A stretch of 64,000 nucleotides of DNA from Variovorax paradoxus. GTDB lineage: Bacteria; Pseudomonadota; Gammaproteobacteria; Burkholderiales; Burkholderiaceae_C. The DNA lies in assembly GCF_018614955.1 (NCBI RefSeq), contig NZ_JAGGNV010000011.1, positions 1 to 64,000 on the forward strand. Direction: 5' to 3'. How positions within the stretch are numbered: position 1 is the stretch's first letter; each line of letters starts with the position of its first letter. Shown here one piece after another: positions 43,140 through 51,532 of the stretch. The notes beneath the pieces were generated by a model. It saw only the letters and a list, made by a program, of their open reading frames with translations. It was not told where the DNA came from and did no database searches. A program made the position numbers and the translations under genes.

Positions 43140-44522
43140 TCAGTGTGCGGCTTCCGCGAGGGTGGCGTCGGGCTTCACGCTCTTCAGGAGCGTGAGCATC
43201 TCCTTCTGGATGCGGTCCAGCGCCGCCTGCGTCTGCCCTTCGAAGCGCAGCACCAGCACCGGCGTGGTGTTGGAGGCGCGAATGAGCCCGAAGCCGTCGG
43301 GCCAGTCGACGCGCACGCCGTCGATGGTCGAGACCTTGGCCGGCGCATCGAATCGCGCGGTCTTCACGAGCTGGTCGACCACCGCGTGAGGCTCGCCCTC
43401 GGCGCACTTGACGTTGAGCTCCGGCGTCGAGAAGCTGGTCGGCAGTGCGTTGAGCGTGTCGCTCGCATTCGGTGTCTTGCTCAGGATCTCCAGCAGGCGG
43501 CAGCCCGCATAGGTGCCGTCGTCGAAGCCGAACCAGCGCTCCTTGAAGAAGATGTGGCCGCTCATCTCGCCGCCCAGCGGCGATGCGATCTCCTTCATCT
43601 TGGCCTTGATCAGCGAGTGCCCGGTCTTGTAGATCAGCGGCTTGCCGCCGGCGGCCTCGATCGCGGGGCCGAGGCGCTGCGAACACTTGACGTCGTAGAC
43701 GATGGTGCCACCCGGCACGCGCGAGAGCACGTCCTGCGCGAACAGCATCATCTGGCGGTCGGGGTAGATGTTCTGCCCGTCCTTGGTGACGATGCCGAGG
43801 CGGTCGCCGTCGCCGTCGAAGGCCAGGCCCAGCTCGGCGTCGCCGGCTTGCAGCGCGGCGATCAGGTCCTTGAGGTTCTCGGGCTTGCTCGGGTCAGGAT
43901 GGTGATTGGGGAAATCGCCGTCGACCTCGCTGAAGAGCTCGGTCACTTCGCAGCCGATGGCTCGCAGGATGGCCGGGGCCGACGCACCGGCAATGCCGTT
44001 GCCCGAATCGACCACGATCTTGAGCGGACGCGCGAGCTTGATGTCGCCGACGATGCGCTGCGTGTAGGCCTCGGTCACGTCCACCTTGCGCACGCTGCCG
44101 CCGGGGGCGAGCTTGGCGCTGCCGGCTTCCATCACCTTGTAGAGGCCCTGGATCTCGTCGCCGTAGATCGCGCGGCCGGCCAGTACCATTTTGAAACCGT
44201 TGTAATCCTTCGGGTTGTGGCTCCCCGTGACCTGGATGCCGCTGTTCGACAGCGTATTGGCCGCGAAATAGAGCATCGGGGTGGTAACGGCGCCGACGTC
44301 GATCACCTCGATGCCGGTGGCCACGAGGCCGCGGACCAGGGCCTCGACCAGCGCGGGGCCGGACAGGCGCCCGTCGCGCCCCACCGCCACCGATTTCTCG
44401 CCCGCTGCGCGCGCCGCGCTGCCGAAGGCCTGGCCGAGCGCCTCGGCAACCTCGGCGTCGAGCGTGGTGGGCACGACGCCGCGTATGTCATAGGCCTTGA
44501 AGATCGATGCGCTGAGCTGCAT
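43140..44522 (-). CDS. Phosphomannomutase/phosphoglucomutase (AlgC/ManB type)
   Basis: 460 residues. It interconverts hexose-6- and hexose-1-phosphates for lipopolysaccharide and capsule precursors. FKAYDIRGVVP begins the fold. The catalytic phosphoserine loop is VTGSHNPKDYNG (about 104-115), the metal loop FDGDGDRLG, the sugar-binding loop GGEMSGH and the phosphate loop SNTTPVLVLRF. All are intact. Start MQLSASIFKAYDIRG is preferred because an in-frame ATG at 44567 adds 15 residues without family support. The gene lies 12 nt ahead of waaA, with which it is presumably cotranscribed. Confidence 0.93.
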   Translation of the reverse strand: MQLSASIFKAYDIRGVVPTTLDAEVAEALGQAFGSAARAAGEKSVAVGRDGRLSGPALVEALVRGLVATGIEVIDVGAVTTPMLYFAANTLSNSGIQVTGSHNPKDYNGFKMVLAGRAIYGDEIQGLYKVMEAGSAKLAPGGSVRKVDVTEAYTQRIVGDIKLARPLKIVVDSGNGIAGASAPAILRAIGCEVTELFSEVDGDFPNHHPDPSKPENLKDLIAALQAGDAELGLAFDGDGDRLGIVTKDGQNIYPDRQMMLFAQDVLSRVPGGTIVYDVKCSQRLGPAIEAAGGKPLIYKTGHSLIKAKMKEIASPLGGEMSGHIFFKERWFGFDDGTYAGCRLLEILSKTPNASDTLNALPTSFSTPELNVKCAEGEPHAVVDQLVKTARFDAPAKVSTIDGVRVDWPDGFGLIRASNTTPVLVLRFEGQTQAALDRIQKEMLTLLKSVKPDATLAEAAH

Positions 44523-44633
44523 GGGCTTCCTTTGAGAGTTCACAAAACTGAAGACCATTGTAGGCATGGCCCTCTTCAGCCAAATGTCCGGAAATGGCTA
44601 TTCATGCGCGCCGGGACACCTATCATTCCCCGC

Positions 44634-46178
44634 ATGCTTGCCGCCACCGCACCCACCGCCGGACTCGAGAGCGACGCCTGCTACCTGGCCATGAAGGCCC
44701 ACGATGCGCGCTTCGACGGCTCCTTCTTCACCGGCGTGACCTCCACCGGCGTCTACTGCCGCCCGGTCTGCCGCGTGAAGCTGCCGCGGCGCGAGAACTG
44801 CCGCTTCTTCCGCCATGCGGCGCAGGCCGAGGCAGCGGGCTTCCGGCCCTGCCTGCGCTGCCGACCCGAACTCGCGCCGCGGGCCGCGAGCTGGTCGACC
44901 GAAGACGCATCGCGCATTCTTGCCTTGCAAGCCGCGCGCCTGATCGACGAACCCGATGCCTGGGACGAGGACGGACCCGGCGCCGCGCGCATCGCCGCAC
45001 GGCTCGGCGTGAGCGACCGCCACCTGCGCCGCATCTTCGAGACCCAGTTCGGCGTGTCGCCGCTGCAGTACCTGCAGACGCGCCGCCTGCTGGCCGCCAA
45101 GCAGCTGATCGCCGACACGCAGCTGCCGATGACGCAGGTCGCACTGGCCAGCGGCTTCGCGAGCGTGCGCCGCTTCAACGCGGCCTTCGTGACGCACTAC
45201 GGACTCAATCCGAGCGCGCTGCGGCGCGCCGGCCCTGTCGGCGACGGCCGCGAAGGCGAGGCCGTCAACGTGCGGCTGGGCTTTCGGCCGCCCTACGACG
45301 CGGCCGCGATGCTGGGCTTCTTCGCGCGCCGGGCCCTCGGCGGCGTCGAGTCGATCACCGACACCGGCGGCGTGCCGCAACTGGCGCGCACGCTGCGCGT
45401 CGTGCAGGGCGAGCACGTGCATGCGGGCTGGCTGCAGCTTCGCTTCGACGCAGAGCGCGAGCAGTTGCTGCTGCGCGTCGGCGATTCGCTGGCCGCGGTG
45501 CTGCCGATCGTGATCAGCCGCGTGCGCGCCATGCTCGACCTGGATGCCGAGCCGATGGCGATCAACGGCGCGCTGCATGCAGCCTTTCCGCACGGCGACG
45601 GGCTGCGCGTGCCGGGCACGGTCGACGGCTTCGAGCTCGCGGTGCGCGCCGTGCTCGGCCAGCAGATCACGGTGGCCGCGGCTCGCACCATGGGCACGCG
45701 GCTGGTGCAGGCCTTCGGCGCAGCGGTCGCGACGCCGATCGCCGCGCTGGACCGCTTGTTCCCCACGCCGGCGGCCATCGCCGGCGCGAGCGGCGACGCG
45801 CTGGGCCAGCTCGGCATCGTGCGGCAACGGCAGGCCGCGTTGAGCGCGCTCGCGCGCGAGGTGCAAGCCGGCCGGCTGGCATTGCATGCCGGCGCCGACG
45901 TGCCCGCCACCCTCGCCGCCCTGCAGGCCCTGCCCGGCATCGGCGACTGGACCGCGCAGTACATCGCGATGCGCGCGCTGCGCTGGCCCGATGCCTTCCC
46001 GGCCGGCGACGTCGCGCTGCAGAAGGCGCTTCGCGTCTCCTCGGCACGCGCCGCGATCGAAGCCTCACAAGCCTGGCGTCCGTGGCGCAGCTACGCGGTG
46101 CTGCGGGCCTGGCACAGTCTTTCACCTGTTCCATCCGCTGTCGATGCCACGGCAGCCCTTCCTTCCGATCAGCCATGA
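44634..46178 (+). CDS. AdaA-AlkA fusion: DNA alkylation sensor and 3-methyladenine glycosylase
   Basis: 514 residues in three parts. The Ada N-terminal zinc domain has the methyl-acceptor motif VYCRPVC and the distal CLRC. An AraC-type helix-turn-helix follows (AARLGVSDRHLRRIFETQFGVSPLQYLQTRR). The C-terminal half is an AlkA glycosylase with AVLGQQITVAAARTMGTRL and the helix-hairpin-helix LPGIGDWTAQYIAMRAL, ending with the catalytic Asp in FPAGDVALQK. Methylphosphotriester sensing and base excision would thus be joined. ATG 44634 is chosen. An in-frame ATG at 44604 would add 10 residues. It is coupled to ogt by ATGA. Confidence 0.9.
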   Translation: MLAATAPTAGLESDACYLAMKAHDARFDGSFFTGVTSTGVYCRPVCRVKLPRRENCRFFRHAAQAEAAGFRPCLRCRPELAPRAASWSTEDASRILALQAARLIDEPDAWDEDGPGAARIAARLGVSDRHLRRIFETQFGVSPLQYLQTRRLLAAKQLIADTQLPMTQVALASGFASVRRFNAAFVTHYGLNPSALRRAGPVGDGREGEAVNVRLGFRPPYDAAAMLGFFARRALGGVESITDTGGVPQLARTLRVVQGEHVHAGWLQLRFDAEREQLLLRVGDSLAAVLPIVISRVRAMLDLDAEPMAINGALHAAFPHGDGLRVPGTVDGFELAVRAVLGQQITVAAARTMGTRLVQAFGAAVATPIAALDRLFPTPAAIAGASGDALGQLGIVRQRQAALSALAREVQAGRLALHAGADVPATLAALQALPGIGDWTAQYIAMRALRWPDAFPAGDVALQKALRVSSARAAIEASQAWRPWRSYAVLRAWHSLSPVPSAVDATAALPSDQP

Positions 46179-46672
46179 AATTCAAGAACACCACCATCTA
46201 CAGCACCCACATCGAGAGCCCGCTCGGCGGCGTCACGCTGGCCGCCACCGACGAAGGCCTGGCCGGCGTCTGGTTCGACCGGCAACGCCACTGGCCCGAC
46301 ACGAGCGGCTGGCAGCCCGATGCAGACCATCCGGTGCTGCGCGAGGCGGCTGCGCAGCTCGCCGACTACTTCGCCGGCAAGCGCCAGCACTTCGACCTGC
46401 CGCTCGACCTCTCGCACGGAACCGGCTTCCAGCAGGCGGTGTGGCAGGCCCTGCTCGCCATTCCGGCGGGCCGCACCACCAGCTACGGCGCCTTGAGCGC
46501 CGGCATCGGCAAGCCGGCCGCCGTGCGCGCGGTAGGCGCCGCGGTGGGCCGCAATCCGATCAGCGTGATCGTGCCTTGCCACCGTGTGCTGGGCACCAAC
46601 GGCTCGCTGACCGGCTATGCGGGCGGGCTCGAGCGCAAGAGCGCGCTGCTCGAACTGGAAGGTGCGCTGTGA
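46175..46672 (+). CDS. ogt: Methylated-DNA-[protein]-cysteine S-methyltransferase
   Basis: 165 residues. It removes O6-alkyl groups from guanine irreversibly. The active-site loop is NPISVIVPCHRVLG with the acceptor Cys in PCHR. The DNA-binding helix FQQAVWQALLAIPAGRTTSYGALS and AVRAVGAAVGRNP are conserved. The start overlaps the AdaA-AlkA stop by 4 nt, so both alkylation repair enzymes are cotranslated, and the GTG of the next gene overlaps its own stop. Control by the Ada-type sensor upstream is likely by analogy with E. coli Ada. Confidence 0.95.
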   Translation: MKFKNTTIYSTHIESPLGGVTLAATDEGLAGVWFDRQRHWPDTSGWQPDADHPVLREAAAQLADYFAGKRQHFDLPLDLSHGTGFQQAVWQALLAIPAGRTTSYGALSAGIGKPAAVRAVGAAVGRNPISVIVPCHRVLGTNGSLTGYAGGLERKSALLELEGAL

Positions 46673-47625
46673 GCGAAGGCGAATGCACGACGGCCGCTGC
46701 GCCGCTCCCAACCGCCGCGCGTCCCGCCAGCCGCCGCTGGCTGGTCGACCTGGTGCTCTTGGGCATGCTCTGGGGGGCGTCCTTCCTGTTCATGCGCGTC
46801 GGCGCCGCCGAGTTCGGCGCGCTGCCGACGGCCGCGGTGCGCGTCGCGATCGCGATGCTCTTCCTGCTGCCGCTGCTGTTCATGCGCGGCCAGTGGTCCA
46901 GCTTCCGCCAGTACTGGAAGCCGGCGCTGGGCATCGGCGTGCTCAACTCCGGCCTGCCCTTCGCCTTCTTCAGCTTCGCGCTGCTCACCATCAACAGCGG
47001 CCTCGCGGCGGTGCTCAATGCCACGGTGCCGATGTTCGGCGCGTTGGTGGCTTGGGGCTTCTTCGGCGAGCGGCCCGATCGCTCGCGCACCCTCGGCCTC
47101 GTGATCGGCTTCGCCGGCGTCGCGATGCTGGCCGGCCGCAGCGCGGGCCTGCAATCGGGCGCGGACGAGGCCGCGGCACGCTGGGCCATCGGCGCCTGCC
47201 TCGCGGCCTGCATCTGCTATGCCTTCGCGGCCAGCCTGACGCGCAAGCACCTGAGCGGCGTGCCCGCACTCGCAACGGCGACCGGCAGCCAGATCGGCGC
47301 CACGCTGGCGCTCGCGTTGCCGGCCCTCTGGCTCTGGCCGGCGACGATGCCGAGCCTGAAGGCCTGGCTCGCGCTCATCGTGCTGGGCACCGCCTGCACC
47401 GGGCTGGCCTACATCCTGTTCTTCCGCCTGATCGAGACCGCCGGCCCGGCGCGCGCGCTGACCGTGACCTTCCTGGTGCCGGTGTTCGCGCTGTTCTATG
47501 GCGCCGTGTTCCTCGGCGAAGAGATCACGCAGTGGATGCTGGTGTGCGCGGTGGTGATCGTCTGCGGCGTGGCCCTGTCGACCGGGCTGGTCAAGCTCGG
47601 ACGGAGGCAGCGCGCCCCAGCCTAG
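46669..47625 (+). CDS. EamA/DMT family transporter
   Basis: 318 residues from a GTG at 46669 that overlaps the ogt stop (GTGA). Ten membrane helices form two EamA domains. Family pieces are GMLWGASFLFMRVGA, AVRVAIAMLFLLPLLF, LNATVPMFGALVAWGFFGE and, in the second half, RALTVTFLVPVFALFYGAVFLGE. The hydrophilic N-terminus (GECTTAAAPLPTAARPASRR) precedes helix 1. DMT exporters move amino acids or other small metabolites. The substrate is unknown. It ends in a CTAG shared with the convergent DUF1345 gene. Confidence 0.9.
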   Translation: MSEGECTTAAAPLPTAARPASRRWLVDLVLLGMLWGASFLFMRVGAAEFGALPTAAVRVAIAMLFLLPLLFMRGQWSSFRQYWKPALGIGVLNSGLPFAFFSFALLTINSGLAAVLNATVPMFGALVAWGFFGERPDRSRTLGLVIGFAGVAMLAGRSAGLQSGADEAAARWAIGACLAACICYAFAASLTRKHLSGVPALATATGSQIGATLALALPALWLWPATMPSLKAWLALIVLGTACTGLAYILFFRLIETAGPARALTVTFLVPVFALFYGAVFLGEEITQWMLVCAVVIVCGVALSTGLVKLGRRQRAPA

Positions 47626-48272
47626 ATCACGCCGGCCACCACGTTGATCGACAGCGCGAGCGCCAGCATGTTGAAGGCGAAGGACAGCACGCTGTGCACG
47701 AGCGTGATGCGCCGCATCTCGCGCGAGCTGACCTGCACGTCGGACACCTGCGAGCACATGCCGACCACGAAGGCGTAGTAGAGAAAGTCGAAGTAGTCGG
47801 GGTCCAGCTTGCCGGGGAAATCCAGCCCCGGGTGCTTGCGCCCGCGTTCCACCTGGTAGTAGCGGTGCGCATAGTGGAAACCGTAGATCGTGTGGATCAT
47901 GAGCCAGGAGCCCGTCAGCGCGACCAGCCCGAGCGCGATGTGGCCGGCGCGCTCCGTACCGCCCATCTGCTTGACCTGCTGCAGCAGCATCGCGATCGCC
48001 ACCACGCTGGCGCCGACCACGCCGAGCATGCTTGCGAGGATCAGCGCGCTGGGCTGGTCCAGCGACACCGCGCGCAGCCGCGTGCTTTCTGCATCCGAGC
48101 GCTCGGCCAGCCACCAGGCCGACAGCAGGTACACGGCAGCGCCGAAGCACCAGCCCAGCAGGCCGCGCGCAATGCCGTCCAGCGGCCAGGGCAGCAGGGC
48201 CGCCGCCAGGCCGATGACCGCGCAGCACAGCAGGCGCTGCCAGCCAACCATCCGCGAAAATTGGATGCGCAT
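47622..48272 (-). CDS. DUF1345 family membrane protein
   Basis: 216 residues, five predicted membrane helices (first WQRLLCCAVIGLAAALLPWPL). Typical of DUF1345 are the Asp/Pro-rich loop LDFPGKLDPDYFDFLYYAFVVGMCSQVSDVQ, quoted in part, and RRITLVHSVLSFAFNMLALALSINV. No function is established for the family. Start MRIQFSRM is used, and the ATG at 48386 is too far upstream. Its stop overlaps that of the convergent EamA gene at CTAG 47622-47625. Confidence 0.85.
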   Translation of the reverse strand: MRIQFSRMVGWQRLLCCAVIGLAAALLPWPLDGIARGLLGWCFGAAVYLLSAWWLAERSDAESTRLRAVSLDQPSALILASMLGVVGASVVAIAMLLQQVKQMGGTERAGHIALGLVALTGSWLMIHTIYGFHYAHRYYQVERGRKHPGLDFPGKLDPDYFDFLYYAFVVGMCSQVSDVQVSSREMRRITLVHSVLSFAFNMLALALSINVVAGVI

Positions 48273-48373
48273 GCAGCCACTGTAGCGCCCAGCGACTGCA
48301 ACTGATCCGGTCGCCGGCGCGCACACTGAGCCTGTTCTCCCGCCGACCATGCGGGGAGAATCGCGCGCAACCC

Positions 48374-49090
48374 ATGAACATCCCAAGCTTCTGGCGGACC
48401 CTGCTGTTCGCCGCCTGCGGCCTCGCGACGCTGCCGCCTGCCACCGCTGCGACAGCCACGCGCGTCCCCGACACCATCGAGCAGCGCGTGGCCGCCTGCA
48501 TCGCCTGCCATGGCCGCGAAGGCGCCAGCACCAACGCTGGCTACTTCCCGCGGCTGGCCGGCAAGCCCGAGGGCTACCTCTACAACCAGCTGCTGAGCTT
48601 TCGCGACGGGCGGCGCTTCAACAGCGACATGGTCCACATGGTGCGTCACCTCTCGGATGCCTACCTGCGCGAGATCGCAGGCTACTTCGCCCAGCTCGAC
48701 CTGCCCTATCCGCCCGTGCCCACTCGCACCGACGCGTCGGAGAAAAGCCTGCAGCACGGCAAGACCCTCGCCCTGCAGGGCGATGCGCGGCGCGGCATTC
48801 CGGCCTGCGCGCAATGCCATGGCGAAGCGCTCACCGGTGTCGCGCCCGCCATTCCCTCGCTGCTGGGCCTGCCGCGCCTCTACCTCGCGTCGCAGCTCGG
48901 CGACTGGCTCAACAACGGCCGCCATGCGCTGCCGCCCGATTGCATGGCCCAGGTGGGACGCAGGCTGAACTCGGCCGACATCAACGCGGTGGCGAGCTGG
49001 CTGGCCGTGCAGCCGGTGCCGGCGAATCCGAAGCCGGCCTCCGCGCTGCCGGGACCGCTGCCGATGCCCTGCAGCGCGATGGGGCAATGA
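48374..49090 (+). CDS. Periplasmic dihaem cytochrome c
   Basis: 238 residues with Sec signal (FWRTLLFAACGLATLPPATA). Two CXXCH haem-binding motifs are seen: CIACH (C42, C45, H46) and CAQCH (C145, C148, H149), in two cytochrome c-553-like domains with YFPRLAGKPEGYLYNQL as the axial region. This layout is like cytochrome c4. It would carry electrons in the periplasm. Its stop overlaps the start of the trihaem cytochrome gene by 4 nt (ATGA), so both are made together. No dehydrogenase catalytic gene lies next to them. Confidence 0.9.
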   Translation: MNIPSFWRTLLFAACGLATLPPATAATATRVPDTIEQRVAACIACHGREGASTNAGYFPRLAGKPEGYLYNQLLSFRDGRRFNSDMVHMVRHLSDAYLREIAGYFAQLDLPYPPVPTRTDASEKSLQHGKTLALQGDARRGIPACAQCHGEALTGVAPAIPSLLGLPRLYLASQLGDWLNNGRHALPPDCMAQVGRRLNSADINAVASWLAVQPVPANPKPASALPGPLPMPCSAMGQ

Positions 49091-50358
49091 ACGCCATGCG
49101 ACGCCTTCTCTACGCGATCGTCATCGTGTTTGCGCTGCTGGCGCTGGCCGCGCTTGCGATCGTCGCGCTCAACCTGCGCGGCGAAGACAAGCTGCCCGAC
49201 ACGCCGGCCGCCTTCACCGCCACGCCGGCCCTGGTCGAACGCGGCCGCTACCTCGCCCTGGCCGGCAACTGCGCCGGCTGCCACACGGCGCGCGGCGGGG
49301 CCGCCTATGCCGGCGGCGTCGGCATCGAGACGCCCTTCGGCACGGTGTACGCGAGCAATCTCACGCCGCACGACGAGGCCGGCATCGGCCGCTGGAGCGC
49401 TGCGCATTTCTGGCGCGCGCTGCACAACGGCCGCTCGATGGACGGACGCCTGCTCTACCCTGCCTTTCCCTATCCGAGCTTCACGCACGTCACGCGCGAG
49501 GACTCCGACGCGATCTACGCCTACCTGCGGACCGTCCCGCCCGCGCCGACCCCGAACGCGCCGCACAAGCTGCGCTTTCCCTACGACACGCAGGCGGCCA
49601 TCGCCGTCTGGCGCGCACTCTTCTTCACGCCGGGCAGCTTCGTCGCCGATCCCGCAAAGCCGGCCGAGTGGAACCGGGGCGCCTACCTGGTCGACGGCCT
49701 GGGCCACTGCATCGCCTGCCACGGCACGCGCAACGTGCTGGGCGCCACCGAGGAGAAGCTGGGCCTGGCAGGGGGCCCGGTCGAGAACTGGTATGCGCCC
49801 TCGCTTAATTCCAGGCGCGAGGCCGGCGTCGCGGACTGGGACACGCAGCACGTGGTCGCGCTGCTCAAGAACGGCAGCTCGCCGCGCGGCTCGGTCATGG
49901 GGCCGATGGCCGACGTGGTGTATCGCAGCACGCAGCATCTGAGCGATGCCGACCTCGGCGCCATGGCGGCGTTCCTCAAGCAGTTGCCAGAACGCGCGTC
50001 GACTGCTGCGGCGACAGCACCCGCGGGCCGCGACGCGCGCGTGATGGCGCGCGGCGCGCAGATCTATGACCAGCGCTGCGCGTACTGCCACGGCGACGCG
50101 GGCCAGGGCGCCGAGGGTGCCTACCCGCCGCTCGCGGGCAATCGCGTGGTCCAGATGGACTCCACCGTCAACCTGGTGCAGATATTGCGCCACGGCGGCT
50201 TCCTGCCGGCCACGGCGGGCAATCCGCGCCCCTACGGCATGCCGCCCTTCGGCCATGTGCTCGACGACGACGGCATCGCCGCCGTGCTGACCTACATCCG
50301 CGGCTCGTGGGGCAACCATGCGTCGCCGGTGACGCGGCGGGAGACGGCGCGCCGCTGA
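49087..50358 (+). CDS. Membrane-anchored trihaem cytochrome c
   Basis: 423 residues. A hydrophobic N-terminal anchor (LLYAIVIVFALLALAALAIVAL) is followed by three CXXCH motifs: CAGCH (C62, H66), CIACH (C208, H212) and CAYCH (C331, H335). Methionine axial candidates lie in LYPAFPYPSFTH, SVMGPMADVV and PYGMPPFG. The architecture is that of the cytochrome subunit of alcohol, aldehyde and gluconate dehydrogenase complexes, which pass electrons to ubiquinol oxidase, but the flavoprotein or quinoprotein partner is not in the window. It is coupled to the dihaem gene upstream. Confidence 0.9.
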   Translation: MNAMRRLLYAIVIVFALLALAALAIVALNLRGEDKLPDTPAAFTATPALVERGRYLALAGNCAGCHTARGGAAYAGGVGIETPFGTVYASNLTPHDEAGIGRWSAAHFWRALHNGRSMDGRLLYPAFPYPSFTHVTREDSDAIYAYLRTVPPAPTPNAPHKLRFPYDTQAAIAVWRALFFTPGSFVADPAKPAEWNRGAYLVDGLGHCIACHGTRNVLGATEEKLGLAGGPVENWYAPSLNSRREAGVADWDTQHVVALLKNGSSPRGSVMGPMADVVYRSTQHLSDADLGAMAAFLKQLPERASTAAATAPAGRDARVMARGAQIYDQRCAYCHGDAGQGAEGAYPPLAGNRVVQMDSTVNLVQILRHGGFLPATAGNPRPYGMPPFGHVLDDDGIAAVLTYIRGSWGNHASPVTRRETARR

Positions 50359-50362
50359 GGCC

Positions 50363-51331
50363 CTAGTAGGAGCCCGGCGGCGGCGCCGTCGCCAGCTTGA
50401 AGCGCGCGGCCGGCCCGATCCTGCTGACGATCGAGGCGCGCGCCGCGCCGACGAGGCGCCCCACGGGCGCCTTGAGCCCGTCCAGGGCAGGCGAATCGCC
50501 GGGGTAGGCCGGCGACAGCCCGCATCGGCGCAGGACCCGGTTCGCCTGGTGAATACGGGCGGCCTTGCGCGTGGCCGAGGTGTAGAAGGTCACGCCGATA
50601 GAGATCGACACCCGGTCGCCCGGCGAGGTCCAGGCGGTGTCGGAGTTCGTCATGTGCGGCGAGGTGCTGGGGAAATAGACGCCGTCTCCCGGATGGGCGT
50701 TGAACTCGTGGCTGAGAGGCCGGAACTCCTCCTTGAAGCGCACCTTTCTGAGCGAATGGGTGACGATGAAATCCTCCACCGCCTCGGCCGGCACGATGCT
50801 GCGGTCCCTGTGATCCCAGACGTTTAGGGTCTTGCGCCCGTGCAGCTGCAGCCAGAGGTTGTTCTCGCGATCGATGTGGAAGGGCGTCACCGAGGGCGGC
50901 ACCGTGATGAAGACGAAGCCGTTCACCCTGAAGATGCCGGGCTGCTCGCGCTCGATCTGTGCGCGCATCGTGTCCACGATGTCGCCGAGCAAGGCCTGGT
51001 AGCGTGGAATGACTTCAATGTTGTAGAGGGCGAGCCAGGCATTCAGCTCTTCGATGCGCTCGAAACACTCGTCGATGCTGCGCCCGTCCGGATGGAGGGC
51101 GTCGTGCGCGATCTTGGAAGCCGGCGTGACGTCGTGCCGCATGAACCGGCACTGGCTGAAAGGCACGAGCTCCTTGGCGAGCTTGGCCAGTTCGTGCATC
51201 TGGAACAGAGGATGCTCGTGCATGTTGTGATGCAACGCGGCAATCCTGTAGGTGGAAAAGCTCGCAGCGTCGTCTGCCCACACACGGTGGGTTGCAGGGG
51301 GCGCCACGGCAAACTGGCTGCAATCTCCCAT
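50363..51331 (-). CDS. Cupin-like JmjC-fold protein (putative Fe(II)/2-oxoglutarate enzyme)
   Basis: 322 residues. The HxD facial-triad motif TPFHIDRENNLWLQLHG (about 149-165) with KTLNVWDH and the distal His in YFPSTSPHMTNSD fit the JmjC/cupin 8 fold. Such enzymes hydroxylate proteins or small molecules using Fe(II) and 2-oxoglutarate. Related lysine- or aspartate-modifying oxygenases are known, but the substrate here is not evident. It faces copA across about 200 nt and converges with the trihaem cytochrome gene, 4 nt away. An in-frame later Met (MHEHPLF) would shorten it by about 36 residues. Confidence 0.8.
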   Translation of the reverse strand: MGDCSQFAVAPPATHRVWADDAASFSTYRIAALHHNMHEHPLFQMHELAKLAKELVPFSQCRFMRHDVTPASKIAHDALHPDGRSIDECFERIEELNAWLALYNIEVIPRYQALLGDIVDTMRAQIEREQPGIFRVNGFVFITVPPSVTPFHIDRENNLWLQLHGRKTLNVWDHRDRSIVPAEAVEDFIVTHSLRKVRFKEEFRPLSHEFNAHPGDGVYFPSTSPHMTNSDTAWTSPGDRVSISIGVTFYTSATRKAARIHQANRVLRRCGLSPAYPGDSPALDGLKAPVGRLVGAARASIVSRIGPAARFKLATAPPPGSY

Positions 51332-51462
51332 TGCGAATCTCCCCGGCGCGCTTCGTCGCGTCTAATACTTTCGTTTAACTTTCCACAGCAGATTAAACGG
51401 CAGCCGGCGAGAAGGGGCCACATGTAGACCGCGTGCGAAACAAGGTTGTCGCATGCGATCAT

Positions 51463-51493
51463 TTGACACTCCCATCATGGGAAGGTTGAAGCT
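51463..51493 (+). promoter_or_regulatory. CueR-type promoter/operator of copA
   Basis: TTGACA at 51463-51468 is followed, at 19-bp spacing as in MerR-activated promoters, by a weak -10 region near GAAGCT. Between them lies a dyad, ACACTCCCA (51466-51474) and TGGGAAGGT (51478-51486), the CueR copper operator in one half-perfect form. The copA start is 40 nt further on. Confidence 0.8.
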
Positions 51494-51532
51494 TCTCGCC
51501 AGCTGCAACACCGCCTGGAAATAGGAGATTCG

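Noticed and set aside
44578..44599. AGCCA and TGGCT dyad between the mutase and AdaA-AlkA genes as Ada box
   Set aside because: Weak imperfect dyad. Ada boxes of E. coli type (AAAGCGCA) are not seen, so no call is made.
43131..44633. Upstream extension of the AdaA-AlkA frame through the mutase gene
   Set aside because: It is in frame with a later start and overlaps the opposite-strand mutase. The Ada family begins near 44634.
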